NCBI GenBank assembly: GCA_050951465.1
Contig: JBMNJC010000025.1
Span: 1 to 64,000, forward strand
Source of the DNA: JAAZHD01 sp012510895
GTDB taxonomy: Bacteria > Bacillota > Clostridia > Caldicoprobacterales > DTU083
Direction: 5' to 3'
Length of the DNA stretch: 64,000 bases
In this document: one piece after another, positions 8,956 to 18,608 of the stretch
Layout: the number at the start of each line of letters is the position of its first letter
Position numbering within the stretch: position 1 is the first letter of the stretch
Position numbers and translations under genes: made by a program
The notes under the pieces: model-generated
Told to the model about the DNA's origin: nothing
Database searches by the model: none
What the model saw: only the letters and a program-made list of their open reading frames with translations

Positions 8956-10086
8956 TCAATGTCTTATTTCCCCGACCCGACGTATCTGAACTCTGGCTTC
9001 AATTTCTAAAACTGCAGACTTATATACTTCCTCCCAGTGAGATTGATTCTTTCTCCAAAAATCCGGATAATAACTCTTGGCTTTTTCCTTTAGCATAAAA
9101 GGTTCACAATTGAACTCCTTTAATGTTTTATTAAAGGCTTTTTTTACTCTGTGTTTTATATTCTCTTCCATTATTCTTTCTAAACGGCTCAAAAATTCTT
9201 CTTCCTCAATTTCTAAATCATCTCTTACAATTTCTGTTATATCTCCTTCAATACGTAAATCCAGATTAACATATAATTTATCTTCCCTTATCTCCGGTTC
9301 TAGTTTAGATTGTGCATTAAAAATTTTCAACATAGCATGATCACCTAAATCATCCGGTAATTGTACAGTTAAGTAACCGGATCCCAAATCACCACGTAAA
9401 AAACGAATTCCCATCATTTCTTCACCGGTTAACCATCCCACTAATTTCATATCACGGAAAGCTCCACCGCCGGATACATCTATTTTATTATCCATCGGAA
9501 GTATTCTAGCCAAAATAAAATCATACCCGCTAATATCCGCCATATGTAGTCTGCCAAGATTCATATAATTTGTTAATTCCAATGCATATTTGCTGTTTTC
9601 TTGTAGCATTTCCGCAATAACAAAGGAGGGTAATACAGATGTATGAAACTCCATATCAAGTATATCTTTTGCGCGCCCCTGAACTACTGCAAGCAGAACT
9701 CTTCTTCTGACTTCATGAGTTCTTAATAAGTAATCCAAATTTTCTCCTAATCCTTCTTTTACTATCGATTCGCCCAGTAGTATTACCTGGCAATGTTCTA
9801 ATGTTGGAATTTGATTTATTGACTTGGTAAGCATTTTTTGTGCCTCTGTTATGTCTTTTTCCTTTTCCGTAATATTCCAATAAAATTCTTCTGCGCCACC
9901 ATTATTGTTAAATGCCCGAGGTTTTGCAATTTGAAAGGTAACTTCAATTTCATCACCATTGTCTGCTTTATCCAATGCAATTCCTAAAACAAATGCATAC
10001 CTTTCAATTTCCACCATATCCCAACAAGATGTGATAAAAAGCATTAATAGAATGGAAAGAAAAACTAAAATAAGTTTCCTAAGCAC
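8956..10086 (-). CDS. gerC: Spore germination protein, Ger(x)C family lipoprotein
   Basis: This is the C subunit of a GerA-type germinant receptor in the inner spore membrane. The start is taken as the GTG at 10086, which follows AAGGAGG by 8 bases and overlaps the gerB end by 8 bp; the longer open frame to 10137 has no ribosome site. The 376-residue product begins with a lipoprotein signal ending in ITSC, followed by the extracellular Ger(x)C N- and C-terminal domains. It is last in the gerA-gerB-gerC operon. Confidence 0.93.
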   Translation of the reverse strand: MLRKLILVFLSILLMLFITSCWDMVEIERYAFVLGIALDKADNGDEIEVTFQIAKPRAFNNNGGAEEFYWNITEKEKDITEAQKMLTKSINQIPTLEHCQVILLGESIVKEGLGENLDYLLRTHEVRRRVLLAVVQGRAKDILDMEFHTSVLPSFVIAEMLQENSKYALELTNYMNLGRLHMADISGYDFILARILPMDNKIDVSGGGAFRDMKLVGWLTGEEMMGIRFLRGDLGSGYLTVQLPDDLGDHAMLKIFNAQSKLEPEIREDKLYVNLDLRIEGDITEIVRDDLEIEEEEFLSRLERIMEENIKHRVKKAFNKTLKEFNCEPFMLKEKAKSYYPDFWRKNQSHWEEVYKSAVLEIEARVQIRRVGEIRH

Positions 10087-11170
10087 TACCCCGGCCTCCT
10101 TTTTTCCGTAAGAGTGCCAAAGCAAGCAAAGGAACACTGCTTAACACTATAAAAATTCCCCCGTAATTAACCATATCTGCAAGTAAATTAATTTGCACAA
10201 CATTTTGCGGCAATATTGCAATTATATAACAAACAGGAATCAAAATTGAAATAAACGGCTTGTAATTCCTTAAATGCAAAATCCGGGTTAAAGAAATTGC
10301 AGCCATATATATGTAAACAATCAAATTAGTAAAGACTGCAAGAATCCAGAATACGATAAAAAATATATCAAAACGTTCGATAAACTGAACACCAATTTGC
10401 CTGGCTAAATGTATGGTTGGGTATATCAACTCTGAAGTTGGTAAAGCACCAATAATACCTATAGATAAAAAAACAAGCCCAGTATATACTATAATAGGTG
10501 AAATCATACCTGCTAAGCCTGATATTAGTGCTTTTTTCTTATTATACATAAACGGTATTAGAAAAAAAAGTATTTCATATCCTAAATATGAAATAGTCAC
10601 ACTAGTAACACCTTTTAAAATTGGATCAAAACCGTTAGACAAAGTATCGCGATAACGATATAATTCTACTTCGGAAATATTAAAAAACATTGTAAAGAAA
10701 ATAACCAGCAGAATAGGAATAATAAACAGCTCACAAATTCTTGCAATCACCGCAATTCCGCCCTGTACACAATATAATATTAATAACAACATCGAAATCA
10801 TAATGACTTCTAAAGGAGTTCTGGGAAGTAGTACAATTTTAATCACATCTGCGAAACCTCTCAAAACATAAGAAGAAGCCAATAAAGTGTAAACTACAAA
10901 TATTGCATCATACATAAATCCTAGGTGTTTTCCAAGAATTTGCCTGGAATACTCGATAATGGTTTTGTTTGGAAACTGATTGCTGACTAAGATTATCATT
11001 CCTGCTAACACGATGGATAGTATGCCCGCAATAAATGTAACCAGAACACCATCTACACCCGAAGAATGAGTTGCACGTTGTGGAATAAACATGACACTAA
11101 TTCCTATTACACTAAGTGTTACTATGGCACAAACTTGAAAACCTGTTAATCCTTTATGTGGAATATGCAT
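10079..11170 (-). CDS. gerB: Spore germination permease-like protein GerB
   Basis: The 363-residue protein has about ten hydrophobic segments and belongs to the amino acid/polyamine/organocation superfamily branch (spore_permease). In GerA-type receptors the B subunit binds the germinant. An AAGGAG site precedes the ATG. It lies between gerA and gerC in the standard A-B-C order. The ligand cannot be read from the sequence. Confidence 0.94.
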   Translation of the reverse strand: MHIPHKGLTGFQVCAIVTLSVIGISVMFIPQRATHSSGVDGVLVTFIAGILSIVLAGMIILVSNQFPNKTIIEYSRQILGKHLGFMYDAIFVVYTLLASSYVLRGFADVIKIVLLPRTPLEVIMISMLLLILYCVQGGIAVIARICELFIIPILLVIFFTMFFNISEVELYRYRDTLSNGFDPILKGVTSVTISYLGYEILFFLIPFMYNKKKALISGLAGMISPIIVYTGLVFLSIGIIGALPTSELIYPTIHLARQIGVQFIERFDIFFIVFWILAVFTNLIVYIYMAAISLTRILHLRNYKPFISILIPVCYIIAILPQNVVQINLLADMVNYGGIFIVLSSVPLLALALLRKKGGRGSA

Positions 11171-11185
11171 TGCTCTCTCCTTAAT

Positions 11186-12775
11186 TTAATCCATGTCCAT
11201 TCGTATCATATCAATAGGATATGCCTGTAAAGGCCTTTTTCTCATTTTCCTAGCTGGAGCGCGTATAACAAAATCCTTTAGGTCCTGAAACAATGTTGGA
11301 GCTTGCGGTGTCATAAAATCTATTCCAAAGCTTTTGATAGATACCAGGTGTATGTTTATTAAAATAAAACCAATTATGACACCGTACAGGCCTAAAACCG
11401 CTGCCAAAATCATAAAAGGAAAACGCATAGTTCGCAATGCAATTGCAGCACTATATGTCGGTATGACAAAAGATGCAATTGCAGTAAGAGAAACAATTAT
11501 AACCATTATAGGGCTGGTCAAACCTGCATTCACTGCGGCATCACCTATGATAATGCCGCCTACAATACCAATGGTTTGGCCAATCGATGTCGGAAGTCTG
11601 GCTCCTGATTCACGAAGCAACTCAATAGTGATCTCCATTAAAAAAGCTTCTATTATAGAAGGAAAGGGTACCCCTTCCCTAGTAGCTGCAATGGATAGAG
11701 CAAGCCTGGTTGGTATTAAACCGGGATGATATGTTAAAACTGCTACATAAACAGCTGGAGTAAATACAGCTAGGAATGAAGCAACCCATCGCAAGGAACG
11801 TATAAAAGATGTTACAATCCATCTTTCATTATAGTCTTCCGGGCTCTGAAAAAACTGAGTAAAAGTAGTGGGAATTATTAAAGCAAAAGGACTGTTATCC
11901 ACTAGTATAATTATACGACCTTCCATCAGATTGGAAATTGCTTTATCCGGCCGTTCGGTAGCTTGTATTTGTGGAATCGGTGTCATTGTATTATCTTGTA
12001 TAAGTTGCTCTAAATGTCCTGAACTTATAATTTGGTCTATGTCTACAGACTGCAGTCTTTCCTCTACTTCTTTCAATAGTACCGGGTTAGTTATTCCTTT
12101 TATATAAATATATGCAATATCTGTTTTGCTTCGTCTCCCTAAACGAATGGTCTTTATTACCATATTGGGATCCCTGCATTTTCTCCTTAGTAATGCTGTG
12201 TTGACTCGCAGAGTTTCCGTAAACCCTTCCTTTGCACCGCGAATGACTCCTTCTGTTTCTGGGTCAGATATGCTTCTCATAGACCAACCTCTGGCCCCAA
12301 TAACGAGTAATTTCCTGAAACCATCTATAATTAAAACAACCTCGCCTGATAAAAGTCGTAGCATTGCTTCGTCCAAATTGTCTACTTCCATCATTTCTCC
12401 CACATAAACAGCGTGATTCAAGACAAATTCATAAGCTTCTTCTGGTTGTACTTTTCTTTCTTCTTTTATTTCAAATTCAATTACTCCAGACATCAAAGGC
12501 TTAAGAATATTTTCATTCACAACTGTTTTATCAACTAAACCATCTACGAATAAAAGAGCACATTTAATGCCATTATTGCCAAGCTTGAATTTTCTAAATA
12601 CCATATCTGAACTTTCTTTTAAAAAAGCACAAAATTTTTTTAAATTTTCTTCTACCTTATCAGACAGATCAGTATTAACTTGTTTTTCGCTTGGAAGATG
12701 CGAATTACGCCTTTCTTTGATTATTTCATAATTTTTAGGGTTCTTCGACTTTCTATCTCGTTTTATTATTCTCAT
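11186..12775 (-). CDS. gerA: Spore germination protein GerA
   Basis: The 529-residue protein has the GerA layout: an N-terminal hydrophilic half of about 290 residues and a C-terminal half with four to five membrane segments. Recent work shows that GerA-type A subunits oligomerise into ion channels opened by germinants. GGGAGG precedes the ATG. gerB starts 15 bases after it. It is the first gene of the operon, with a possible forespore promoter upstream. Confidence 0.95.
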   Translation of the reverse strand: MRIIKRDRKSKNPKNYEIIKERRNSHLPSEKQVNTDLSDKVEENLKKFCAFLKESSDMVFRKFKLGNNGIKCALLFVDGLVDKTVVNENILKPLMSGVIEFEIKEERKVQPEEAYEFVLNHAVYVGEMMEVDNLDEAMLRLLSGEVVLIIDGFRKLLVIGARGWSMRSISDPETEGVIRGAKEGFTETLRVNTALLRRKCRDPNMVIKTIRLGRRSKTDIAYIYIKGITNPVLLKEVEERLQSVDIDQIISSGHLEQLIQDNTMTPIPQIQATERPDKAISNLMEGRIIILVDNSPFALIIPTTFTQFFQSPEDYNERWIVTSFIRSLRWVASFLAVFTPAVYVAVLTYHPGLIPTRLALSIAATREGVPFPSIIEAFLMEITIELLRESGARLPTSIGQTIGIVGGIIIGDAAVNAGLTSPIMVIIVSLTAIASFVIPTYSAAIALRTMRFPFMILAAVLGLYGVIIGFILINIHLVSIKSFGIDFMTPQAPTLFQDLKDFVIRAPARKMRKRPLQAYPIDMIRMDMD

Positions 12776-12815
12776 GGTTCCTCCCAGGGATAATACCTAA
12801 CCTAATACTACATAT

Positions 12816-12844
12816 TATCGTGTGCAAAAAAGATAAAGTTATAC
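12816..12844 (-). promoter_or_regulatory. Possible sigma-G type promoter of gerA-gerB-gerC
   Basis: On the minus strand GTATA (12840-12844) and CACGATA (12816-12822) are 17 bases apart, about 40 bases upstream of gerA. This is close to the forespore consensus G-H-A-T-R / C-A-T-n-n-T-A with one mismatch in the -10. The assignment rests on sequence resemblance and the known forespore expression of ger operons. Confidence 0.35.
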
Positions 12845-12916
12845 CCTGGTTCTTTTTTCCTGCCAGGCATTACAACAAAACAAAGCAAACAAGATACCTT
12901 GCTTATAATTAAGCAA

Positions 12917-14089
12917 TTAATAAACCTCAGACATATAGTTATGCTTCATCGGAAACATATGCTGTAAATTTAACAATGCCTCTTCTGAACTAGAGGTTAA
13001 AAAACCTTCATTATACGCAACCTCTACAGGCAGGTACCCCCATAACAGTTGAGTCAATGTATTAATGTCTAAACAGATGCTTGGTTTCTCTTGCACCTTT
13101 TCTACTATAGCCGTGCCATTATAAGATCTTACAGAATAGCATCCATTATTTTCTTTATAGAAACAATCATATACGTGTATAACAAAATCATCACCTTCAT
13201 AAGGTATTCCGGTTAATGCACCGATTACATTATGTATTCGGCCCATTACAAAGGTTTCTTTTTGTAATCTGCCTCTAGCATCTTCCATCAATAAGTATTC
13301 TGTATCCCAATAAGGTGCTATACGCCTTATTTTGCTGACCTGTCCCATATGTGAATATACTAATTGGAGAAGAGCAGTTTTTGTCTCTGGATTCATATAA
13401 ACTAATTCTTGTACAGTTAATATATTATCTTTAATTGTATATAATATATATCCATATGTATCTTCGTCACATTCATACATATAAGCAAATCCTTTATCTA
13501 ATTCTATATCTCGCAATACTTTACACCAATCTTTGCTACTTCTTAAAATGTATCCATGAAACCTTTTCATGAATTTATTGTAGCATTTGTTTAACTTAGT
13601 TAAGTCATTCGAAATATTTACTCTTCTTAACCTTCCTTTTTCTATATTTGATATAATTTTAGATTTTCTGTGCCTGACTGGAGGCTCTATGTTATTATAA
13701 ATTAATAGATCATAACAGACCTCCCATCCATACTTACGATAAAATTCGTATTGAAAAGGTAGGAGGATAGATATATAATTCGACCTTTCTTCCAGTATTC
13801 GTCCTGCTTCTTTCAAAAGAAGCCGTATAACACCTTGACCACGGTATTCCGGCAAAGTTGCCACACCCACAATATAAGAAACAGGAAATTTTTTACCTCG
13901 TAAAAATATAGTATATGGTAATAATTGCAAGCAAGATTGAATCTGTCCATTATTTTCAAAAACCAAGGTATTATCAGGAAGAAAACAAGTGGAAAAATAA
14001 AAATCGACAAATTCAGGAGTATCGTCAAAACAATACTCCCATATATATCGGATCTTAGCTATTTCATTTTCTCTAGCCAACCTAATCAT
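12917..14089 (-). CDS. Eis-like GNAT N-acetyltransferase
   Basis: The 390-residue protein has an N-terminal GNAT fold with the acetyl-CoA loop in YRGQGVIRLLLKEAG (residues about 75-90), a second GNAT-like half and a C-terminal sterol-carrier-like region, the layout of Eis family acetyltransferases. The substrate is unknown. The ATG at 14089 has AGAAGG 8 bases upstream; a GTG at 14098 overlaps the stop of the preceding gene by 4 bp (GTGA) and is an alternative. It is the last gene of a run formed by cphB, cphA, a DUF2156 gene and this gene. Confidence 0.75.
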   Translation of the reverse strand: MIRLARENEIAKIRYIWEYCFDDTPEFVDFYFSTCFLPDNTLVFENNGQIQSCLQLLPYTIFLRGKKFPVSYIVGVATLPEYRGQGVIRLLLKEAGRILEERSNYISILLPFQYEFYRKYGWEVCYDLLIYNNIEPPVRHRKSKIISNIEKGRLRRVNISNDLTKLNKCYNKFMKRFHGYILRSSKDWCKVLRDIELDKGFAYMYECDEDTYGYILYTIKDNILTVQELVYMNPETKTALLQLVYSHMGQVSKIRRIAPYWDTEYLLMEDARGRLQKETFVMGRIHNVIGALTGIPYEGDDFVIHVYDCFYKENNGCYSVRSYNGTAIVEKVQEKPSICLDINTLTQLLWGYLPVEVAYNEGFLTSSSEEALLNLQHMFPMKHNYMSEVY

Positions 14090-14094
14090 AGCGA

Positions 14095-14994
14095 TCACCT
14101 TCTTTCGTCATAAAAACCAGTATATTTTTTTATCATCTTTACTGGATGGTAAGACTCTTTTGATTTTCTTAAACCGGCTATACCCATATCCTCTTCTCTG
14201 TTAATATAAGTAACATCAGACCACTCATGAAAAGAAAAAGAGCGGTTTATTATCGCGTAAGAACCATCGTAGTCGGTATTAGCTTTTTCAATTCGTATTA
14301 CTGCCATATCAGGATTTAGCAGTTCACCTATTGAAAAAGCCTGTATCTTTCCGTTAATTCTAATGGCACCGCCGACAACATCTAATTCATTATAATGCTT
14401 CATTATCTCTTGTATCGCTTGCTTTTCTTCAAATATGCTTTGACTAGTATTTTGCTTAGAAAACCATTCGTATGCAGCACTCAAACATTCCCGCAAATTA
14501 TTATTTGTTATTCTTTCATATTCATAAGTGTAATATTTGACGAACTTATTAATATGATTTCGTTTCTGGCGATACTTATTGCCTTTTAACTCGATCAAAT
14601 CTTTTGACAGGTATACATAATCAAAATTATTTCTGTCTGCAAGGAATATAATCTTTCCTCCCATTACCTCTGCTATTGCTTCTTTTTGCTCTTCGGTAAC
14701 AGCCTTTAATACTAATGGGAGGCCGTTTGAATGAAAATACTCCGCTAAAACCGGCAAAGTTTTTTCGAAATCTTCCTTTTTTAAACTTAGAGGTGAGAAG
14801 ACAAATGGATACAGACCTCGATAACATCCAACGACACACAAGTGCTCGTGCAAGATTGTATACTTAAAATTATAAGAATGACGCCAAATAAATAAATTGA
14901 TGAAAGAGTATTCGGAATTCTCATAGGTTTTTGCTTGAAAATAGCGATCAAAAAGAGATTTATCGTCCAATTCTATATCTTTAAAAGTCAACAC
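14095..14994 (-). CDS. DUF2156 (phosphatidylglycerol lysyltransferase C-terminal-like) protein
   Basis: The 299-residue protein resembles the soluble catalytic domain of MprF-type aminoacyl-phosphatidylglycerol synthases, a tandem GNAT fold that uses aminoacyl-tRNA. Visible family features are RYFQAKTYENSEYSFINLFIW near the start and NKYRQKRNHINKF in the middle. No membrane flippase part is present, so it is probably a free-standing enzyme of unknown acceptor. The start is GTG at 14994 behind AGGAGG. A possible -10 (TATAAT) is in the 99-base gap from cphA. The next gene overlaps its stop, so the two are coupled. Confidence 0.8.
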   Translation of the reverse strand: MLTFKDIELDDKSLFDRYFQAKTYENSEYSFINLFIWRHSYNFKYTILHEHLCVVGCYRGLYPFVFSPLSLKKEDFEKTLPVLAEYFHSNGLPLVLKAVTEEQKEAIAEVMGGKIIFLADRNNFDYVYLSKDLIELKGNKYRQKRNHINKFVKYYTYEYERITNNNLRECLSAAYEWFSKQNTSQSIFEEKQAIQEIMKHYNELDVVGGAIRINGKIQAFSIGELLNPDMAVIRIEKANTDYDGSYAIINRSFSFHEWSDVTYINREEDMGIAGLRKSKESYHPVKMIKKYTGFYDERR

Positions 14995-15093
14995 AAAAAA
15001 ACCTCCTATTATAGCTCTGTAATATTATAACACTTTTTAATGATATATAACATAAAATAGGAGGCAGCTAAGTTGCAACTCTTAGTTTCATAT

Positions 15094-17742
15094 TTAGCCT
15101 ATATAGCTTTCTCTCCTTATAGATGAAATTATATCCTCATTGTAACGAGAGCTTTCTTCGTGAATAATTTCCAATATTTCGTCTAGTTCTTCATAAAATA
15201 CAACTATCAAATCACCTGCTTTCGCACATTTAATTGCTTCTTTTAAAGCTACTGCTTCATTCCTAACCAACATAATATCTTTCTTATGAAATCCAACAGA
15301 AAGAGCCCCTTCTTTTAATAAATTAGATACTTCTCCAGGTTCCCTTCCTCTTAGGTTTTTATCTTCCTTAATAATTAGCTTATCAAAGACTAAACCTGAT
15401 ACAGAACCAATTTCATATATTACAGAATTTTTCCTATCTCCTGGTGTGCCTATAATGCCTATCAGCCGAGAAGCACCCATTTTAGTAATTGCTTCTGTAA
15501 CTCTTTTATAGCCCGCTAAATTATGCCCGTAGTCTACTACAACTCTGAAATCGCGAATATTGTATATATTAAACCTCCCTGGATTATGGATTTCATCACT
15601 GTAAAAATAAGACATTGCATTTTCAATAATCTGTATGGGAATATTCAATGCGTAAGCTGCACTAAAGGCAGCAAGACAATTTTCAATATTATGTATCAGT
15701 TTTCCGCCATAAGTGGCCGGTATATGCGTAACAGGAAGGCTTTTCAGTAATCCGTTTCCTGTCGCTAATGTAATATGATTGTCTTTAAGAAATACTGCAA
15801 TCCCTCCTTCAGCTATATGCTTATGAACAATTAAGTTACCCTCTTGAAGGGTAAAATATATAATGTTAGCCTTTACTCTCTTAGCTGCCTGTACAACCAT
15901 TTTATCATCAGCATTTAATACCACATAACCATTGCTCTTAACCGCTTCTACTACCAATGACTTTATATGAAACATTTCTTCCAAAGTCTCAACCCCATCC
16001 AGTCCCAAATGATCATCACTTATATTGGTAAGAACACCAACGTCAGCAAGATCATAACCTAGCCCTGAATGAATTATGCCGCCTCTGGCGGTCTCCAAGA
16101 CTGCAGCTTCAACAGTTTTGTCACTTAAAAGTATCTTTGCGCTTACAGGTCCTGTGGTATCTCCTTTCATAATGCATTTATCATTAATAAAAATACCTCC
16201 GGTTGTCGTCATTCCCACACTTTTCCCTTGTGACCTTATAATATGTGCAATCATTCGCGTGACGGTAGTCTTCCCATTAGTTCCTGTAACTGATATGATA
16301 GGAATTGAGTGTTTGATTCCATATGGAAACAACATATCTATAATTGCATTTCCTACCTTCCTTGGCTTACCTTTCGAAGGATAGAGATGCATTCTTAATC
16401 CTGGAGAAGCATTGACTTCTATTATAGCTCCTTTCTGATAGATAATGGGGTTACTTATATCGTAACATTTTATATCTACACCAGCTATGTCTAAGCCTAT
16501 TATTTTAGCAGCACGGATAGCAAGTTCTTGATTCTCTGGATGAATCCTATCTGTGACATCAACAGACTCTCCACCTGTACTAATATTTCCGTTGCCTTTT
16601 AAGTATACCCGGATACCAGGTTTCGGTATACTATCCGGAGTATAACCTTGTTTACTAAGATATGTTAAACTAATTTCATCTATCTTAATTTTACTGAGAG
16701 GCTTTTCATGCCCTTCTCCTCTTCTTTCATCGTTATTTTTCATCTCAACCAACTGAGCTATAGTATGCTTGCCATCACCTACTATATGAGCAGGAATACG
16801 CAATGACACAGCAGATACTTGATTCCCAATAACTAAAACTCTATAATCATTACCTTGTATCATCTCTTCTACCAAAACATTCTTAGAAATTTTCGCAGCA
16901 ATCCGAAAGGCCTGCGCTATTTCTTCTTCAGATTCTATATTCAAAGATACCCCTTTACCCTGATTGCCATATACTGGTTTTAAAGCAACAGGATAACCAA
17001 TTTCGATAGCTGCTTCCACAGCTTCATCCATAGTTGAACATACTATTCCCTTAGAAACAGGTATTCCTGATTGATTGAGCAACTCCTTGGTTATGGCTTT
17101 ATCGCAAGCTATATCAGTTGAAATACAGCTTATACTATCTGACAAAGTACCTTCCATCTTTCGGTGATACTTACCATAGCCAAGCTGTATTATGCTGCCT
17201 TTTCCAATTCTTGTAACCGGAATGCCTCTGTCGATAGCAGCATCTGCGATTGCTTGAGTACTAGGTCCTAAACCATATCTAAGGGCTGTTTCCTTAATAC
17301 GATTAATCCCAAAATCTATATCAAAGTCTTGGCCTTTACAAAGGGTTTCTACCATATTAACCGCCAACCTTCCCGCTTCCAATCCAGCATGTTCCTCCAT
17401 TTGAGCAAATACGATGGTATACGAGCTGGTATCCCTAATTCGTCTGGCACGTCCAAATGAAACATTTTGACCGATTAAATTTAGAATCTCAAGTGCACTA
17501 TGTTCTATTACATGAGCCAAATAGGTACCTTCCTGCAGTCTGATAATGAAGCCTCCTTCTCGTCCTAAAGAACAATGGTGCTTCGTTATACCAGGAAGAA
17601 GTTTCATTAACCTTTCATTAAAGCCTGGGATTTCTACAGTAGGAATATCAACCCATTCTTCTAAATCTACTACCATTTTAATTACTCTTTGATGACTATA
17701 TATATTTCTTCCATTATATGCTTTTAGCTCGTAAATTAACAA
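15094..17742 (-). CDS. cphA: Cyanophycin synthetase CphA
   Basis: CphA polymerises aspartate and arginine into cyanophycin, a nitrogen and carbon reserve. The 882-residue protein has the standard length and three parts: the N-terminal CphA domain (SLGREGGF, HVIEHSALE), a central ATP-grasp domain (ALKPVYGNQGKG, EVNASPGLRMH) and a C-terminal Mur-ligase-like domain with the P-loop GTNGKTT and a D-H-L-G-L motif. The start is TTG at 17742 behind AAGGAGG, 5 bases after the cphB stop. The pairing with cyanophycinase supports real cyanophycin metabolism. Confidence 0.95.
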   Translation of the reverse strand: MLIYELKAYNGRNIYSHQRVIKMVVDLEEWVDIPTVEIPGFNERLMKLLPGITKHHCSLGREGGFIIRLQEGTYLAHVIEHSALEILNLIGQNVSFGRARRIRDTSSYTIVFAQMEEHAGLEAGRLAVNMVETLCKGQDFDIDFGINRIKETALRYGLGPSTQAIADAAIDRGIPVTRIGKGSIIQLGYGKYHRKMEGTLSDSISCISTDIACDKAITKELLNQSGIPVSKGIVCSTMDEAVEAAIEIGYPVALKPVYGNQGKGVSLNIESEEEIAQAFRIAAKISKNVLVEEMIQGNDYRVLVIGNQVSAVSLRIPAHIVGDGKHTIAQLVEMKNNDERRGEGHEKPLSKIKIDEISLTYLSKQGYTPDSIPKPGIRVYLKGNGNISTGGESVDVTDRIHPENQELAIRAAKIIGLDIAGVDIKCYDISNPIIYQKGAIIEVNASPGLRMHLYPSKGKPRKVGNAIIDMLFPYGIKHSIPIISVTGTNGKTTVTRMIAHIIRSQGKSVGMTTTGGIFINDKCIMKGDTTGPVSAKILLSDKTVEAAVLETARGGIIHSGLGYDLADVGVLTNISDDHLGLDGVETLEEMFHIKSLVVEAVKSNGYVVLNADDKMVVQAAKRVKANIIYFTLQEGNLIVHKHIAEGGIAVFLKDNHITLATGNGLLKSLPVTHIPATYGGKLIHNIENCLAAFSAAYALNIPIQIIENAMSYFYSDEIHNPGRFNIYNIRDFRVVVDYGHNLAGYKRVTEAITKMGASRLIGIIGTPGDRKNSVIYEIGSVSGLVFDKLIIKEDKNLRGREPGEVSNLLKEGALSVGFHKKDIMLVRNEAVALKEAIKCAKAGDLIVVFYEELDEILEIIHEESSRYNEDIISSIRRESYIG

Positions 17743-17747
17743 TATGG

Positions 17748-18557
17748 TTACCTCCTTAAGATAGGTACACGTGTATTCAGATCAAACTCATATTCATTAG
17801 GCAGAATATGAATGACTATGTCTGTCAATGCCAGAATATCATCTGGTCGTGACTCGGATGCATTGGTATAGCTGCATTTAACAGCATCTAAAATAGTGAC
17901 GGCATTGGAACCTATAACTTTGAACCGTCGATCCGGTTGAACTATAATAGCCGTATCTTCATCCAAGCCTATGCCCAAGACTCTGGGATTTTGGGCTAAA
18001 GAGGCCAATAGTCTTCCAATACGACCTCTTTGGGCAAAATGTTGTTCAATAACAACTCCTTCTATTAATCCAAGACCGGGTGCCATTTTAACAGTACATT
18101 TTTTGGGCGATTCATCTTCTATACCTGAAATTATCATAGTCTCACTCATAGCTGATGCCCCAGCACTGGTCCCGGCAATGACCATACCCTCTTTATATGA
18201 AATTCTGAAAAAGTTCTCAATTTTTGTACCGCCAATAAGACTGGTAATTTTAAGTTGATCCCCTCCAGTAAAAAAAATACAACTTGCATCTTCCATTTGC
18301 TGTATTTTCCTCTTATTATTGGCTTGTTCTCTAGTCTCAATATGTACTGTTTCTACATTAGGTACACCAAGGTTATTAAATATGCTAGTGTATTCTTTAC
18401 CTACCTCATCCGGATATTCTGTCGCTACAGTAAGAATAATAATTTTCCCATTTTGGCCTCCTGACAACTTGGCAACTGAATTAAGAATAATACATTCATT
18501 CTCCTTATCTTCTGCACCACCAATAATTATCAGTATGCCTCGATTGTTATTTTTCAT
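17748..18557 (-). CDS. cphB: Cyanophycinase CphB
   Basis: This S51-family serine peptidase cuts cyanophycin to beta-Asp-Arg dipeptides. The 269-residue protein shows the nucleophile elbow GTSAGA and the family motifs FTGGDQ and QHFAQRGR. GGGAGG precedes the ATG. It is first in the cphB-cphA transcript. An IS1182 copy begins 51 bp upstream of the start, so the native upstream control region has been separated. No isoaspartyl dipeptidase gene, needed for the next step, is in the window. Confidence 0.94.
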   Translation of the reverse strand: MKNNNRGILIIIGGAEDKENECIILNSVAKLSGGQNGKIIILTVATEYPDEVGKEYTSIFNNLGVPNVETVHIETREQANNKRKIQQMEDASCIFFTGGDQLKITSLIGGTKIENFFRISYKEGMVIAGTSAGASAMSETMIISGIEDESPKKCTVKMAPGLGLIEGVVIEQHFAQRGRIGRLLASLAQNPRVLGIGLDEDTAIIVQPDRRFKVIGSNAVTILDAVKCSYTNASESRPDDILALTDIVIHILPNEYEFDLNTRVPILRR

Positions 18558-18608
18558 AAATTACCTCCCAAAACCTTTCCGGTCTCATCATTACATACAT
18601 ATATTAGT

